Shown one piece after another: positions 7,266-16,194 of a DNA stretch of 51,050 nt. Position numbers and translations under genes: made by a program. How positions within the stretch are numbered: the stretch's first letter is position 1; each line of letters opens with the position of its first letter. The notes below the pieces were generated by a model. The model ran no database searches. It saw only the letters and a list, made by a program, of their open reading frames with translations, and had not been told where the DNA came from. Origin of the DNA: Hyphomicrobium sp. (GTDB lineage Bacteria > Pseudomonadota > Alphaproteobacteria > Rhizobiales > Hyphomicrobiaceae); the NCBI GenBank assembly GCA_019748215.1, contig JAIEPV010000108.1:1-51050 (forward strand), read 5' to 3'.

Positions 7266-9353
7266 TTATTTCTCGGCTTTGATGGCGCTCTTGGCAGCGT
7301 CAGCCACCGCCACGGCCGTGATCCCGAAGTGCTCGTAAAGTTTGGCGGCAGGGGCCGACGCACCGAAGCCGGTCATGCCGATAAAGCGATCCTTCTTGCG
7401 CAGCCATTCGTGCCAGCATTGCGCCACACCGGCTTCGACCGCAATGCGTGGTGCGTGACCCAAAACCGACATTTCATAGTCGAGACCCTGCGCACGAAAT
7501 AGTTCAAACGACGGCATTGAGACCACCGCCGCCTTGATACCTTCGCCCGCCAATTGGCTCGCGGCCGCTACCGCAATCGCAACTTCCGACCCGGTCGCGA
7601 TCAGCGTCACGTCGCGGGCATCATCTCCGCTGACGACATAGCCGCCCTTGGCCGACAGATTTTCGTCGCCCGTGCGCGGGCGAAGCGATGTTGGAACGGC
7701 GTCACGCGTCAATGCGAGCACCGAGGGCGCCGTCAAAGTCGTCAGCGCAATGTGCCAGCACTCCGCCGTCTCGAGCGCATCCGCCGGACGCAGCACCTGC
7801 AGGTTCGGGATGGCGCGCAACGCCGACAGATGTTCAACGGGTTGATGCGTTGGCCCGTCTTCGCCGACACCGATGGAATCGTGCGTCATCACGTAGATGA
7901 CGCGCTGGCCCATCAGTGCCGAAAGGCGGATCGACGGGCGGCAGTAGTCGGTGAAGACAAGGAACGTCGCGCCGAACGGAATGATGCCGCCGTGCAGCGC
8001 CAAGCCGTTCATGGCGGCCGCCATCGCGTGTTCGCGCACACCAAAATGCACGTAGTTGCCGCCGAATCTGCCGGGCGACACGGGGATATAATGACTGGTC
8101 TTGGTGCCGTTCGACGGCGTCAGATCGGCCGAGCCGCCGATCAACTCCGGCACCACCGGGATCAAATGTTCGAGCGTCATCTGCGACCACACGCGCGACG
8201 CACGTTTCGCGGTGTCGGCGGCGAATTTCGTCTTGGCGGCGTGGATGGCGGCGGCGATGTCGTTGCTGCGCGACTTGGCCGCCGGCGCATCGAACGCCGC
8301 TTGCGTGGCGACGTCAGCCTTGGCAAAGCGGGCCTTCCACGCGGCATTCAGTTTCGCGCCTTTGCTGCCGACGGATCGCCAAGACGTGAGCACGTCGTTT
8401 GGCACTTCGAATGGCGGATAGGGCCAGCCGAGTTTTTCACGAGCGCCTTTGATTTCCTCGGCGCCAAGAGGCGACCCGTGGGTGTCCTTGGTGCCCTGCT
8501 TGGTTGGCGCGCCGAAGCCGATGATGGTCTTGCACGCGATCAGCCAAGGTTTGCTGTCGTCTGCCTTGGCGGTCGCGAGCGCCGCTGCGATCGCTTTAAC
8601 GTCGTGGCCATCGATCGCAACCGTGTTCCAACCCGAGGCTTTGAAGCGCGCGATTTGATCGTCCGATACGGATAGACTGGTTGCCCCGTCGATCGAAATC
8701 GAATTGTCGTCCCACAGCACGATGAGCTTGCCGAGGCGCAAGTGTCCGGCGAGCGAAATGGCTTCGTGGCTGATGCCTTCCATCAGGCATCCGTCACCCG
8801 CAATCGCATAGGTGTGGTGATCGACGAGATCGTTGCCAAAGCGGGCGTTCAGCAGGCGTTCGGCCAAGGCCATCCCGATAGCATTGGCGATGCCCTGACC
8901 GAGCGGCCCGGTCGTCGTTTCGATGCCGGGCGCATGGCCGTATTCCGGATGGCCGGCCGTCTTCGATCCGAGCTGCCGGAAGTTGCGCAGCTCATCCATC
9001 GTCATGCCGGGCGTGCCGGTCAGATGCAACAATGCGTAGAGCAACATCGATCCGTGTCCGGCCGATAGCACGAAGCGATCGCGATCGGGCCAGCCCGGAT
9101 CGGCTGCGTCAAATTTCAGCGCTTGCGAAAACAACACCGTCGCGACGTCGGCCATGCCCATCGGCATGCCGGGATGACCCGAGTTGGCCGCCTGCACCGC
9201 GTCCATCGACAGTGCACGAATGGCGTTGGCCATATCCTTCAAGTTCATATCTTTCAGATCGACACTTGGCCGGCTGGCTGCGGGCGGCGCTGCCGACTGG
9301 GTTTGCGCTTTGCTCATGAGGTCGGAAGCCTGGGTTGGGGCGCTTTCGCCCAT
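7266..9353 (-). CDS. tkt: Transketolase
   Basis: This 695-residue cytoplasmic enzyme transfers two-carbon ketol units in the pentose phosphate or Calvin pathway with thiamine diphosphate. It shows the N-terminal [15 protein letters not shown]/Mg segment [14 protein letters not shown], the catalytic glutamate block [14 protein letters not shown], and [17 protein letters not shown] in the second domain. The first about 35 residues are low-complexity (Ala, Ser, Gln) and extend beyond typical transketolases; an ATG at 9317 would remove 12 of them. It heads a probable tkt-pgk unit. I see no Calvin-cycle genes around it. Confidence 0.96.
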   Translation of the reverse strand: MGESAPTQASDLMSKAQTQSAAPPAASRPSVDLKDMNLKDMANAIRALSMDAVQAANSGHPGMPMGMADVATVLFSQALKFDAADPGWPDRDRFVLSAGHGSMLLYALLHLTGTPGMTMDELRNFRQLGSKTAGHPEYGHAPGIETTTGPLGQGIANAIGMALAERLLNARFGNDLVDHHTYAIAGDGCLMEGISHEAISLAGHLRLGKLIVLWDDNSISIDGATSLSVSDDQIARFKASGWNTVAIDGHDVKAIAAALATAKADDSKPWLIACKTIIGFGAPTKQGTKDTHGSPLGAEEIKGAREKLGWPYPPFEVPNDVLTSWRSVGSKGAKLNAAWKARFAKADVATQAAFDAPAAKSRSNDIAAAIHAAKTKFAADTAKRASRVWSQMTLEHLIPVVPELIGGSADLTPSNGTKTSHYIPVSPGRFGGNYVHFGVREHAMAAAMNGLALHGGIIPFGATFLVFTDYCRPSIRLSALMGQRVIYVMTHDSIGVGEDGPTHQPVEHLSALRAIPNLQVLRPADALETAECWHIALTTLTAPSVLALTRDAVPTSLRPRTGDENLSAKGGYVVSGDDARDVTLIATGSEVAIAVAAASQLAGEGIKAAVVSMPSFELFRAQGLDYEMSVLGHAPRIAVEAGVAQCWHEWLRKKDRFIGMTGFGASAPAAKLYEHFGITAVAVADAAKSAIKAEK

Positions 9354-9480
9354 GGTCGTATTCAGTCCGGGACATTTACCCAGGCTTGATCGCCCCGTCT
9401 ATGGCGCTCGACGCTCATCCACGCGCCAAAAGGGCGCCCTTTCACAAGAGCGCCGTTTCGCTGACACGTGCCGTAACCGA

Positions 9481-9951
9481 TTATGGCAGAAGGACTTTAT
9501 CAATCACGTGAATGACACCGTTCGAGGCGCGAATGTCGGCCTTGACCACGTGAGCTGAGTTGACGCGGACACCGCCATGCTTGCGGACGGTCAATGCCTT
9601 GCCATTGAGTGTCGGCACATGCGACCGGCCCGGCTTGATATTTTTGGCAAGCACGCGGCCTGAAACGACGTGGTATTTCAGGATCGCGGCCAGCTTACCT
9701 TTGTTCGCCGGCAGCAACAAACGTTCGACAGTGCCCTTCGGCAATTTGGCAAACGCGGCATCCGTCGGTGCGAACACCGTGAACGGGCCGCCGCGCGACA
9801 GTGTCGGTGCCAACCCGGCCGCCTTGGCCGCCGCCACCAACGTATTGAACTGCCCAGCGGCCTTCGCCGTCTGAACAATATTTGCAGCGTTCGCCGTCGC
9901 GGCCGACGCCAACAGGATCACAGACGCGGCCAACCACTTCATCGTCGTCAT
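9481..9951 (-). CDS. Secreted fasciclin (FAS1) domain protein
   Basis: The protein has 156 residues: a signal peptide of about 22 residues ending ATANA, followed by a single FAS1 domain. The two conserved FAS1 blocks are visible: [15 protein letters not shown] (H1) and [13 protein letters not shown] (H2), plus the YHVV motif between them. FAS1 proteins are usually extracytoplasmic adhesion or matrix proteins, and their bacterial role is often unknown. A GGAGAG ribosome-binding site precedes the ATG at 9951. It stands alone between tkt and the Kef-type gene. I see no RpoE-type promoter upstream of it. Confidence 0.92.
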   Translation of the reverse strand: MTTMKWLAASVILLASAATANAANIVQTAKAAGQFNTLVAAAKAAGLAPTLSRGGPFTVFAPTDAAFAKLPKGTVERLLLPANKGKLAAILKYHVVSGRVLAKNIKPGRSHVPTLNGKALTVRKHGGVRVNSAHVVKADIRASNGVIHVIDKVLLP

Positions 9952-10111
9952 ACAAACTCTCCAAGGTTATCCCCGCCACCCAAGGCCTCAACGCAGCGCC
10001 GCGCGCGGCAGACCAGACTATGAAGAATTTGTCATCGACATCTGCCACGAACTGCTGATTGCGAGGGTGCAATGCCGGATGCAGAGCGCACAATCATTCG
10101 ATACGTCGGCC

Positions 10112-11938
10112 TTATTTGCGCGCGCCTTGGGCCTCGCGCTGCCTGATGTCGATAGCTGCCGCCTTGGCATCTTCGGCGGCATCTTCCTGGAATAGTTTTT
10201 CCAGCGTCAGTGCATCGCTGCGGACCTTGGCCTGAAGTTTATCGATGTCGGACGCCAGCTTGTAATCTTCGATCAACCGGCGCTCATCGTGGGCTTTGAA
10301 AGTTTCAACCGCGCGCGTCGCGACGCGCTCGGAATAGCCGAGCCCTTGGAGCACCTGCTTCGTCAGCGCCAACGACGACATGAAAGTTTCGCGCTGCAAA
10401 GCCGTCACGCCAAGGTCGAGCAGACGGTGGGCGTGCGCACGATTTCGGGCCCGCGCGAAAATCGGCAACGTCGGATAACGCTGTTTGACATATTCGACGC
10501 TCCGCATTGATGTTTCGATATCGTCGATCGCCAGCACGAAGGCCTTGGCTTTGTCGATCTGTGCCGCCTCCAAAACTTCCGGCCTGCTGGCATCGCCGAA
10601 GAACGCTTTGCTGCCGAAGCCGCGCACAAACTCGACCTGTTCGGCGCTGATATCGAGTGCCGTGAAGGCAATGCCCTTGGCGCGCAAAATACGAGCTATG
10701 ATCTGCCCGAAACGCCCGAAGCCAGCGATCACTACGTGCGCATCATTATCAGGTAGCTGATCAAACGCCCGCTGCGGTTCGACGATTCGGCGAAACACCA
10801 TCCGCTCGAGTGCCAGCACCACGGGCGTCAAAGCCATCGATAGCGTGATGATGACGGCCAGCAGCTCGGCCGGACTTTTACCGAGCACGCCCGCTGCCTG
10901 CCCGACGGATAGCAACACGAAGGCGAATTCCCCGCCCTGGGCGAGCGCCAGCGCCAGCCGTCGGGCCGGTTGTGACGTCAGCCCCTGCCATCGCCCAAGG
11001 CCATAAAGGATGGTCGCCTTGATGGCCATCAAAGCCATCGTCAGCGCCAGGATCAGCAGCGGCTGCGACAGCAGCAGGCCCAAGTTCAGCGACATGCCGA
11101 CGGCTGTAAAGAACATACCGAGCAGCAAGCCTTCGAACGGCGCGATGTCGGCCTCGAGTTGATGGCGATAGCTGCTCTCAGCCAAGAGCGCGCCCGCAAT
11201 GAAGGCACCGAGCGAGGCCGTCAGCCCCACCTGCTGCATGATGAGTGTCACGCCGACGACAGTCAGCAGGGCCGCAGCCGTCATGGCTTCCTTAACCCGC
11301 GAGAGCGCCACCAGCCGAAGCAGAAAATCAAGCGCGTAGCGACCGACAATGACGACGGCGACGATGGTGCCGAGCGCCTTTGCGAAGGCCATCAAATCGA
11401 CACTTGCCGCCGTCGACGCGGCGCTCACGGCAAAAAACGGCGCCAGCGCGATCAAGGGAATGGCGGCGAGATCCTGGAACAGCAGCACCGCGAAAGCCAT
11501 GCGGCCGTGGCGCGTGCCGAGTTCGCCATTCTCTTCTAAGACTTGGAGCGCAAACGCCGTCGACGACAGCGCCAATGCAGCGCCAGCAAACAGTGCCGGC
11601 TGCCACGCGAAGCCGAACCCGTAAGCAACGGCGCCTAGCGCCAGCGACGTGGCAAGCACTTGGGTTGTGCCAAGCGCCAGGATCGCCTGGCGCATCGCCT
11701 TCAGCCGCTTGGGACGCAATTCGAGGCCAATCAAAAACAGCAGCAGGACCACGCCGAATTCGGCGATGTGCAGGATTTCGTTGGCATCGTGGGCTGAAAA
11801 GATCACGCCGAGCCCATAGGGACCGACGACGACGCCGGCGATCAGATAGCCGAGCACGGCGGCAATTCCGAGCCAGTGAGCCAGTGGCCCAGCGAGGGCC
11901 AGCGCCGCCAAAAGAACGGCAAAAACCTCTAACTTCAA
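10112..11938 (-). CDS. Kef-type monovalent cation:proton antiporter (CPA2) with TrkA-N domain
   Basis: The protein has a CPA2 antiporter domain of about 12 membrane segments (VLGYLIAGVVVGPYGLGV near the start, FLIGLELRP, ALSSTAFALQVLEE), followed by a cytoplasmic NAD-binding TrkA-N domain with AGFGRFGQIIARIL and an acidic residue at the end of the second strand (TALDIS), then a charged helical tail. This is the architecture of KefB/KefC and related K+ efflux or K+/H+ exchangers. The frame is open to 11989, but there is no ATG near the expected start; a TTG at 11938 preceded by GGGGGA fits family alignments best (608 residues). Glutathione-adduct gating is not established from sequence. Confidence 0.88.
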   Translation of the reverse strand: MKLEVFAVLLAALALAGPLAHWLGIAAVLGYLIAGVVVGPYGLGVIFSAHDANEILHIAEFGVVLLLFLIGLELRPKRLKAMRQAILALGTTQVLATSLALGAVAYGFGFAWQPALFAGAALALSSTAFALQVLEENGELGTRHGRMAFAVLLFQDLAAIPLIALAPFFAVSAASTAASVDLMAFAKALGTIVAVVIVGRYALDFLLRLVALSRVKEAMTAAALLTVVGVTLIMQQVGLTASLGAFIAGALLAESSYRHQLEADIAPFEGLLLGMFFTAVGMSLNLGLLLSQPLLILALTMALMAIKATILYGLGRWQGLTSQPARRLALALAQGGEFAFVLLSVGQAAGVLGKSPAELLAVIITLSMALTPVVLALERMVFRRIVEPQRAFDQLPDNDAHVVIAGFGRFGQIIARILRAKGIAFTALDISAEQVEFVRGFGSKAFFGDASRPEVLEAAQIDKAKAFVLAIDDIETSMRSVEYVKQRYPTLPIFARARNRAHAHRLLDLGVTALQRETFMSSLALTKQVLQGLGYSERVATRAVETFKAHDERRLIEDYKLASDIDKLQAKVRSDALTLEKLFQEDAAEDAKAAAIDIRQREAQGARK

Positions 11939-11990
11939 AATATCCCCCGGTTCATTAAGCCTTTTGTTACGCGATCCGTGAGCCGCCAAG

Positions 11991-12019
11991 CGATCCGTAT
12001 CAGTTATCTTTACGTTTGA
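11991..12019 (+). promoter_or_regulatory. Candidate autoregulated RpoE promoter
   Basis: CGATCC at 11991-11996 and TTTGA at 12015-12019 are separated by exactly 18 bases. This is a weaker version of the TGATCC-N18-TAAGA consensus known for RpoE of Rhodobacter sphaeroides, and it has the same geometry as the better site at 17650-17678. The predicted start is about 18 bases before the rpoE ATG, with GAGG in between. This is inferred from spacing and similarity only. Confidence 0.5.
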
Positions 12020-12044
12020 GTGGCAGGCACATTGAGGTTCGGCT

Positions 12045-12644
12045 ATGATTCCAACTCTTGTAACCGCCCGGCCCGAGGGCCGCGGAAGGAATGGTTCTGG
12101 TCTAATATCAATGGCCGACTTTCTTCAACGGATCGCTGAACGCGGTGATGTAGAGGCATTTCGTAAGCTGTTTCAAGCTTATGCCCCGCGCGTCAAAGCG
12201 TACATGATGCGCCAGGGTGCTGACCCGAATACGGCTGAGGAGCTGGCTCAGGAAACCTTGCTGACCGTTTGGCGCAAGGCTGGCCTCTATTCGGGCGAAA
12301 AAGGCAGCGCCACGACGTGGATTTTTACAATTGCTAGAAATCTGCGAATTGACAGGCTGCGTAGGGAGTTGTCATGGGTCGAACTTCCCGATGGTCATGA
12401 CGAAGAGCCATCGCCCGACGCCCTGCCTGATGAACTCTTGTCGCAGCAACAACGCAAATTGAGAGTTCAGACCGCCTTGGCGACGTTGCCACCTGACCAG
12501 CTTGAAGTCGTATCCTTGTCGTACATCGAGGGGCTGTCACACAGCGAAATCGCCGAGCGGCTCGGACTACCGCTCGGCACGGTGAAATCACGGATGCGGC
12601 TCGCTTATCACAAGGTGCGCGAGTCAGTTGAGGACTTGAAGTAG
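12045..12644 (+). CDS. rpoE: ECF sigma factor, RpoE of the RpoE-ChrR type
   Basis: The 199-residue protein has sigma region 2 (about residues 35-100, with TTWIFTIARNLRIDRLRR at the -10 recognition end) and region 4 (about 140-195, LPPDQLEVVSLSYIEGLSHS and GLPLGTVKSRMRLA). It belongs with the group paired to ChrR anti-sigma factors, which in Rhodobacter responds to singlet oxygen and organic peroxides. The ATG at 12045 has GAGG seven bases upstream; an ATG at 12111 (MADFLQ) gives a more usual length and could be the true start. The stop codon abuts the chrR start, so the two are translationally coupled. Confidence 0.93.
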   Translation: MIPTLVTARPEGRGRNGSGLISMADFLQRIAERGDVEAFRKLFQAYAPRVKAYMMRQGADPNTAEELAQETLLTVWRKAGLYSGEKGSATTWIFTIARNLRIDRLRRELSWVELPDGHDEEPSPDALPDELLSQQQRKLRVQTALATLPPDQLEVVSLSYIEGLSHSEIAERLGLPLGTVKSRMRLAYHKVRESVEDLK

Positions 12645-13295
12645 ATGAAGATCACGCATCATCCCGATGCCGCCAGCTTGATGAGCTGTTCGGCTGGCAG
12701 CATGCCGGAAGCCTTCGCGGCGGTCATGGCGAGCCATATTTCGATGTGTCCGTCATGTCGGCGCGATCTGGCGACGATGGAACATATCGGTACTGCGTTG
12801 TTTGAAAAGCTCGTCCCGGTTTCCGTGTCGCGCCCGGCGCCGGTCGCCGCGATGCGGGCACTGGAGGCAGATGTTGACGAGCAAGACGCGAGGCTAGCCG
12901 TCATTGCGGGTGACGTGCCCCAACCGTTGATGGCGGCCATCGGTGCGCATCTCGATAAGGTGCCGTGGAAGCGCGTCGGACCAGGTGTTTGGCAGCACCA
13001 GATCGCATTGAACGATCCGTCGCGCGGAGAATTGCGCTTGGTGAAGGTTGCGCCAGGTCAGGCTTTGCCGGAGCATGGCCATCGCGGCAATGAAATGACG
13101 CTGATCCTGCGCGGTTCGTATGCCGACGCCTCGGGAACCTATAAGCCTGGCGACGTGGCCGATCTCGACGAAGATGTCGAGCACCAGCCCATCGCGGATC
13201 CGGTCGAGGGTTGCATCTGCTTGATTGCCGTTCAGGGCCGCCTGCGGTTCAAGAGCGCGATGGCGCGACTGGTGCAGCCGTTCACTGGCTTCTGA
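12645..13295 (+). CDS. chrR: Zinc-dependent anti-sigma factor ChrR (ZAD plus cupin domains)
   Basis: The 216-residue protein binds and inactivates RpoE. All zinc ligands known from Rhodobacter ChrR are recognisable: His6, His31, Cys35 and Cys38 in the N-terminal anti-sigma domain, and His144, His146, Glu150 and His180 in the C-terminal cupin, with the same spacing as Rhodobacter His141/143, Glu147 and His177. Cys190 and Cys192 match its Cys187/Cys189 pair. This supports a complete sensor-type ChrR rather than the short forms lacking the cupin. It starts directly after the rpoE stop. The downstream SDR frame follows in the same reading frame. Confidence 0.95.
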   Translation: MKITHHPDAASLMSCSAGSMPEAFAAVMASHISMCPSCRRDLATMEHIGTALFEKLVPVSVSRPAPVAAMRALEADVDEQDARLAVIAGDVPQPLMAAIGAHLDKVPWKRVGPGVWQHQIALNDPSRGELRLVKVAPGQALPEHGHRGNEMTLILRGSYADASGTYKPGDVADLDEDVEHQPIADPVEGCICLIAVQGRLRFKSAMARLVQPFTGF

Positions 13296-13319
13296 TTTGA
13301 GTTTAGGAGGGTCATAGCC

Positions 13320-14102
13320 CTGCTCACGACACCAACCGCGGCGCCATGGGGTGTCGCTTGGATTACAGGGGCTAGCAGCGGCATCGGTCGCGAGCTGGCC
13401 CTTCGTCTTGCTGGCGAAGGCGTCCTTGTCGCCATTTCCGCCCGCTCAGCAGACAAGCTCGCCGAAATTGCGAAACTTCACAAAAACATCAAACCGTACG
13501 TGCTCGACGTCACCGACGAAAAGGCCGTCGCCGCCTGCGCATCACAGATCGTGTCGGACCTCGGGGCGGTCGACTTGGCCGTGTTCAACGCCGGCGTCTG
13601 GCATCCGATGTCGGCCTCCAAATACGATATGGCGAAGGCGAAAGACTCTCTGACCGTCAACGTCACCGGCGTCATCAACGCGCTCGACCCAGTCATGAGA
13701 ACCATGATCGCGCGCGGCGCCGGGCATATCGCCATTGTCGCCTCGGTCGCCGGATATCGCGGATTGCCCAAAGGTGCTGCCTACGCGCCAACCAAAGCTG
13801 CCCTGATCTCGCTTGCGGAAAGCCTTTACGCCGATCTGCGCTTGAAGGGCGTCAAGATGACGATCGTCAATCCCGGGTTCGTCGCCACGCCAATGACATC
13901 GGTCAACACCTTTCCGATGCCGTTCATCGTCACTGAAAGCCAAGCCGTCGACGCCATCATGGCTGGGCTGAAGCGCGGCGGATTTGAAATCGTGTTCCCG
14001 ATGCGCATGGCGCTGATGATGAAAACACTGCGCCTGCTGCCCTATCGCATCTTCTTTTGGGCAACCGGGAAAATTTCTGCGCGCGAACCGCCGGCACCTT
14101 GA
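13320..14102 (+). CDS. Short-chain dehydrogenase/reductase with non-canonical start
   Basis: This is a classical SDR of about 260 residues: cofactor loop TGASSGIG near residue 17, VFNAGVW, catalytic Tyr-x3-Lys in AYAPTKAAL, and NPGFVATPM. The reading frame from the chrR stop (13293) to the first GTG (13500) contains no ATG, GTG or TTG, yet encodes the indispensable Rossmann loop. A clear AGGAGG lies at 13305-13310; CTG at 13320 is nine bases after it and is my chosen start, with ATA at 13314 the alternative. It probably belongs to the rpoE-chrR transcript and may act in the RpoE-linked fatty acid response. The substrate is unknown. Confidence 0.8.
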   Translation: MLTTPTAAPWGVAWITGASSGIGRELALRLAGEGVLVAISARSADKLAEIAKLHKNIKPYVLDVTDEKAVAACASQIVSDLGAVDLAVFNAGVWHPMSASKYDMAKAKDSLTVNVTGVINALDPVMRTMIARGAGHIAIVASVAGYRGLPKGAAYAPTKAALISLAESLYADLRLKGVKMTIVNPGFVATPMTSVNTFPMPFIVTESQAVDAIMAGLKRGGFEIVFPMRMALMMKTLRLLPYRIFFWATGKISAREPPAP

Positions 14103-14127
14103 GCAGCGTCATGGCCGGCGGCCACCC

Positions 14128-15375
14128 TTACGCCGTCGCTTTGCGCATTCGGTAAATTCCGACATCGACATCGCCGTTTTCAAAGCCAACCTCACAGTAC
14201 GTGAGATAGTATTCCCACATCCTGCGGAAGCGTTCGTCGAAGCCCTGCTTTTTGATCTGTGGCCAGGCGTTACGGAAGCTGTGGCGCCACTCGACGAGCG
14301 TGCGCGCGTAGCTCTGTCCGAACCGCTCAATGGTGTCGAATGTCAATCCGGCAGCGGTCGCCTCTTCACGCATGCGCGTGATGGTCGGCAACATGCCGCC
14401 GGGAAAGATATAGCGCTGGATGAAATCGGCCTGCCGCCGGTAGCTGTCGAAATAGCGCTCGTCAATGGTGATGGCTTGGATCGCCGCAACACCACCCGGC
14501 ACGAGCCGGTCATGCAGCGTGCGGAAATAGTGCGGCCAATTTTCTTCGCCGACCGCTTCGATCATTTCGACGGAAGCAATGGCGTCAAATGAGCCGTCCG
14601 TAGCGCGATAATCCTGCAGCCGAATATCCGATTTATCGGCGAGATCGGCGCGCGCCAACCGGGCTTGCGCAAACGCCAGCTGCTCAGTCGAAAGCGTCAG
14701 CCCGGTCACACTTGCGCCCCTTTGAATGGCGCGTTCGGCAAATCCACCCCAACCACAGCCGATTTCGAGAACGTGTTTTCCCTGCACGTCACCGAGCGCG
14801 TCGAAGACGACGCGATACTTTTCATCCTGTGCAGCTTCGAGGCCAGCGCTTGCATCGCGATAGACAGCGCTCGAATACGTCATGCCGGGATCAAGCCACA
14901 ACTTGTAAAACGCATTGCCGAGATCGTAATGCGCCGCGATGTTGCGCCGGCTGCCTTTCAGTGAATTGTTGCGGCGGCGATGCCAAACGATGTCGGGCAT
15001 GCGCGGCTTGAACTTAAACAGCCCGTCGCTGGTCGCTTCAAGGGCGTGATAGTTGCGCAAACAAAAGCGCAGCACGGCGCCAAGGTCAGGCGTGTCGATT
15101 TCGCCACGCATATAACTCTCAGCCGGGCCCAAGCTGCCGCGCGTCGCCATCCGCCAGATGCAGGCATACGACGTCATCACCACACGGGCGGGCGGTTCGT
15201 GGCCATCACCGAGCATGACGTGATAGCCCGATGGCAGAACGACATCCATCCGGCCGATGGTGTCGACGCCGAAGGTCTTGCGTAAGGCGCGCGCCAGCAT
15301 CGTGTCGCGCCAGGACACTCGCGGCGGTGTCGTTTGGTGTTGAGGTTCTGCGATAGCATCCGGCTGTTGCATCAA
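14128..15375 (-). CDS. cfa: Cyclopropane-fatty-acid synthase family methyltransferase
   Basis: The 415-residue protein is an SAM-dependent enzyme modifying the double bond of membrane phospholipid acyl chains. It has the family segment YDLGNAFYKLWLD with MTYSSAVY, the SAM-binding loop VLEIGCGWGGFA, the acidic ASVEMIEAVGEENW block and the C-terminal FGQSYARTLVEWRHSF. It is the last gene of a leftward three-gene unit: three bases separate it from the DUF1365 gene. It converges with the SDR (25-base gap). In Rhodobacter, RpoE-controlled Cfa-type and DUF1365-type proteins take part in making furan fatty acids, as I recall; that role here is inference. Confidence 0.92.
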   Translation of the reverse strand: MMQQPDAIAEPQHQTTPPRVSWRDTMLARALRKTFGVDTIGRMDVVLPSGYHVMLGDGHEPPARVVMTSYACIWRMATRGSLGPAESYMRGEIDTPDLGAVLRFCLRNYHALEATSDGLFKFKPRMPDIVWHRRRNNSLKGSRRNIAAHYDLGNAFYKLWLDPGMTYSSAVYRDASAGLEAAQDEKYRVVFDALGDVQGKHVLEIGCGWGGFAERAIQRGASVTGLTLSTEQLAFAQARLARADLADKSDIRLQDYRATDGSFDAIASVEMIEAVGEENWPHYFRTLHDRLVPGGVAAIQAITIDERYFDSYRRQADFIQRYIFPGGMLPTITRMREEATAAGLTFDTIERFGQSYARTLVEWRHSFRNAWPQIKKQGFDERFRRMWEYYLTYCEVGFENGDVDVGIYRMRKATA

Positions 15376-15378
15376 GCC

Positions 15379-16194
15379 TTACCCTTTTTCGTGCGACGTG
15401 ATCGGAGTGGAGGAATATTTCGGCGACGTGTGGCGCGTCGTCAGCGGGATGCCCTTCAACCAAAGCAGCAAGGCTTCGTAGTGAATGGCGGCGATGATCT
15501 TCAGCGTCATCAGTGGATAGCTAACCGCGACGCGCAGCAAGGCAGCGTCCGTCATCGGCCGCCGTCGGCCGCGAAAGTGCGTCTTGATCAGGGCGCCTTG
15601 GGCGTCACGAAGCAGCACGGCGACGACCGCTTCGTTCGCTGGTTCGGTGATGCGGAAAGCGTAGCCACCTGCTCCATCAGCGAACGGTGAGACGAACATT
15701 TCCTTGGCGCAGGATTGCGCATAGACGCCACCATCGTGGCGTTCGCCAGCACTGAGCACATAACTCTTGCGCTCGCCGAAGGTGTTACTGACTTCGTAAA
15801 TCACCGTTTCGAGAGTGCCGTCGGGTGCCAGGACGTAGAACACGCTCAGCGGATTGAAGACATAGCCAAGCAAGCGCGGATAGGTCAGCAGCAGGATGCG
15901 GCGACCTTCACTTGGGTGCCCAGCATCGGCAAGGCAGCGGCGCGCGATCTCAGCAACGGTTTGGCCATCGCCGGCGCCATGATCGCGATCGTACAGGCTG
16001 AACAGATTGAAAGCGTTGCGCGATAGCAGCCATGAACGGCGCGATATCGCGTCGATGGCGTCGACATCGACCAACAGCGTAAAAACGCGATAGTCGAGCG
16101 CATGACGTTTCGGCCGCAATCGCTTATGTACCACGTGGCCGGCGAAAATCGCAGCTTGGTCATCCGGGTTGAGCGGGGCATTAAACGTCATCAA
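15379..16194 (-). CDS. DUF1365 family protein
   Basis: The protein has 271 residues and the DUF1365 pattern: GHVVHKRLRPKRHALDYRVF at the N terminus, the RILLLTYPRLLGYVFNPLSV block and FHY-like C-terminal segments (IIAAIHYEALLLWLKG). It has no signal peptide. DUF1365 genes commonly sit between a flavin oxidoreductase and a Cfa-type methyltransferase, as here. It overlaps the oxidoreductase stop by four bases (ATGA-type coupling) and is followed by cfa after three bases. The biochemical role of the family is not settled; involvement in modification of methylated or cyclopropane fatty acids is inferred from context. Confidence 0.9.
   Translation of the reverse strand: MMTFNAPLNPDDQAAIFAGHVVHKRLRPKRHALDYRVFTLLVDVDAIDAISRRSWLLSRNAFNLFSLYDRDHGAGDGQTVAEIARRCLADAGHPSEGRRILLLTYPRLLGYVFNPLSVFYVLAPDGTLETVIYEVSNTFGERKSYVLSAGERHDGGVYAQSCAKEMFVSPFADGAGGYAFRITEPANEAVVAVLLRDAQGALIKTHFRGRRRPMTDAALLRVAVSYPLMTLKIIAAIHYEALLLWLKGIPLTTRHTSPKYSSTPITSHEKG

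Noticed and set aside
7554-8675. 373-codon plus-strand frame antisense to tkt
   Set aside because: It is a shadow of tkt; arginine-rich composition and no recognisable domain or start site.
9429-9442. Perfect palindrome AAAGGGCGCCCTTT between tkt and the fasciclin gene
   Set aside because: No loop for a terminator, no U tract and no partner copy; I could not connect it to any regulator.
11939-11989. Upstream extension of the Kef-type gene from TTG 11989
   Set aside because: The 17 extra residues are polar and unlike family N termini; TTG 11938 has GGGGGA upstream.
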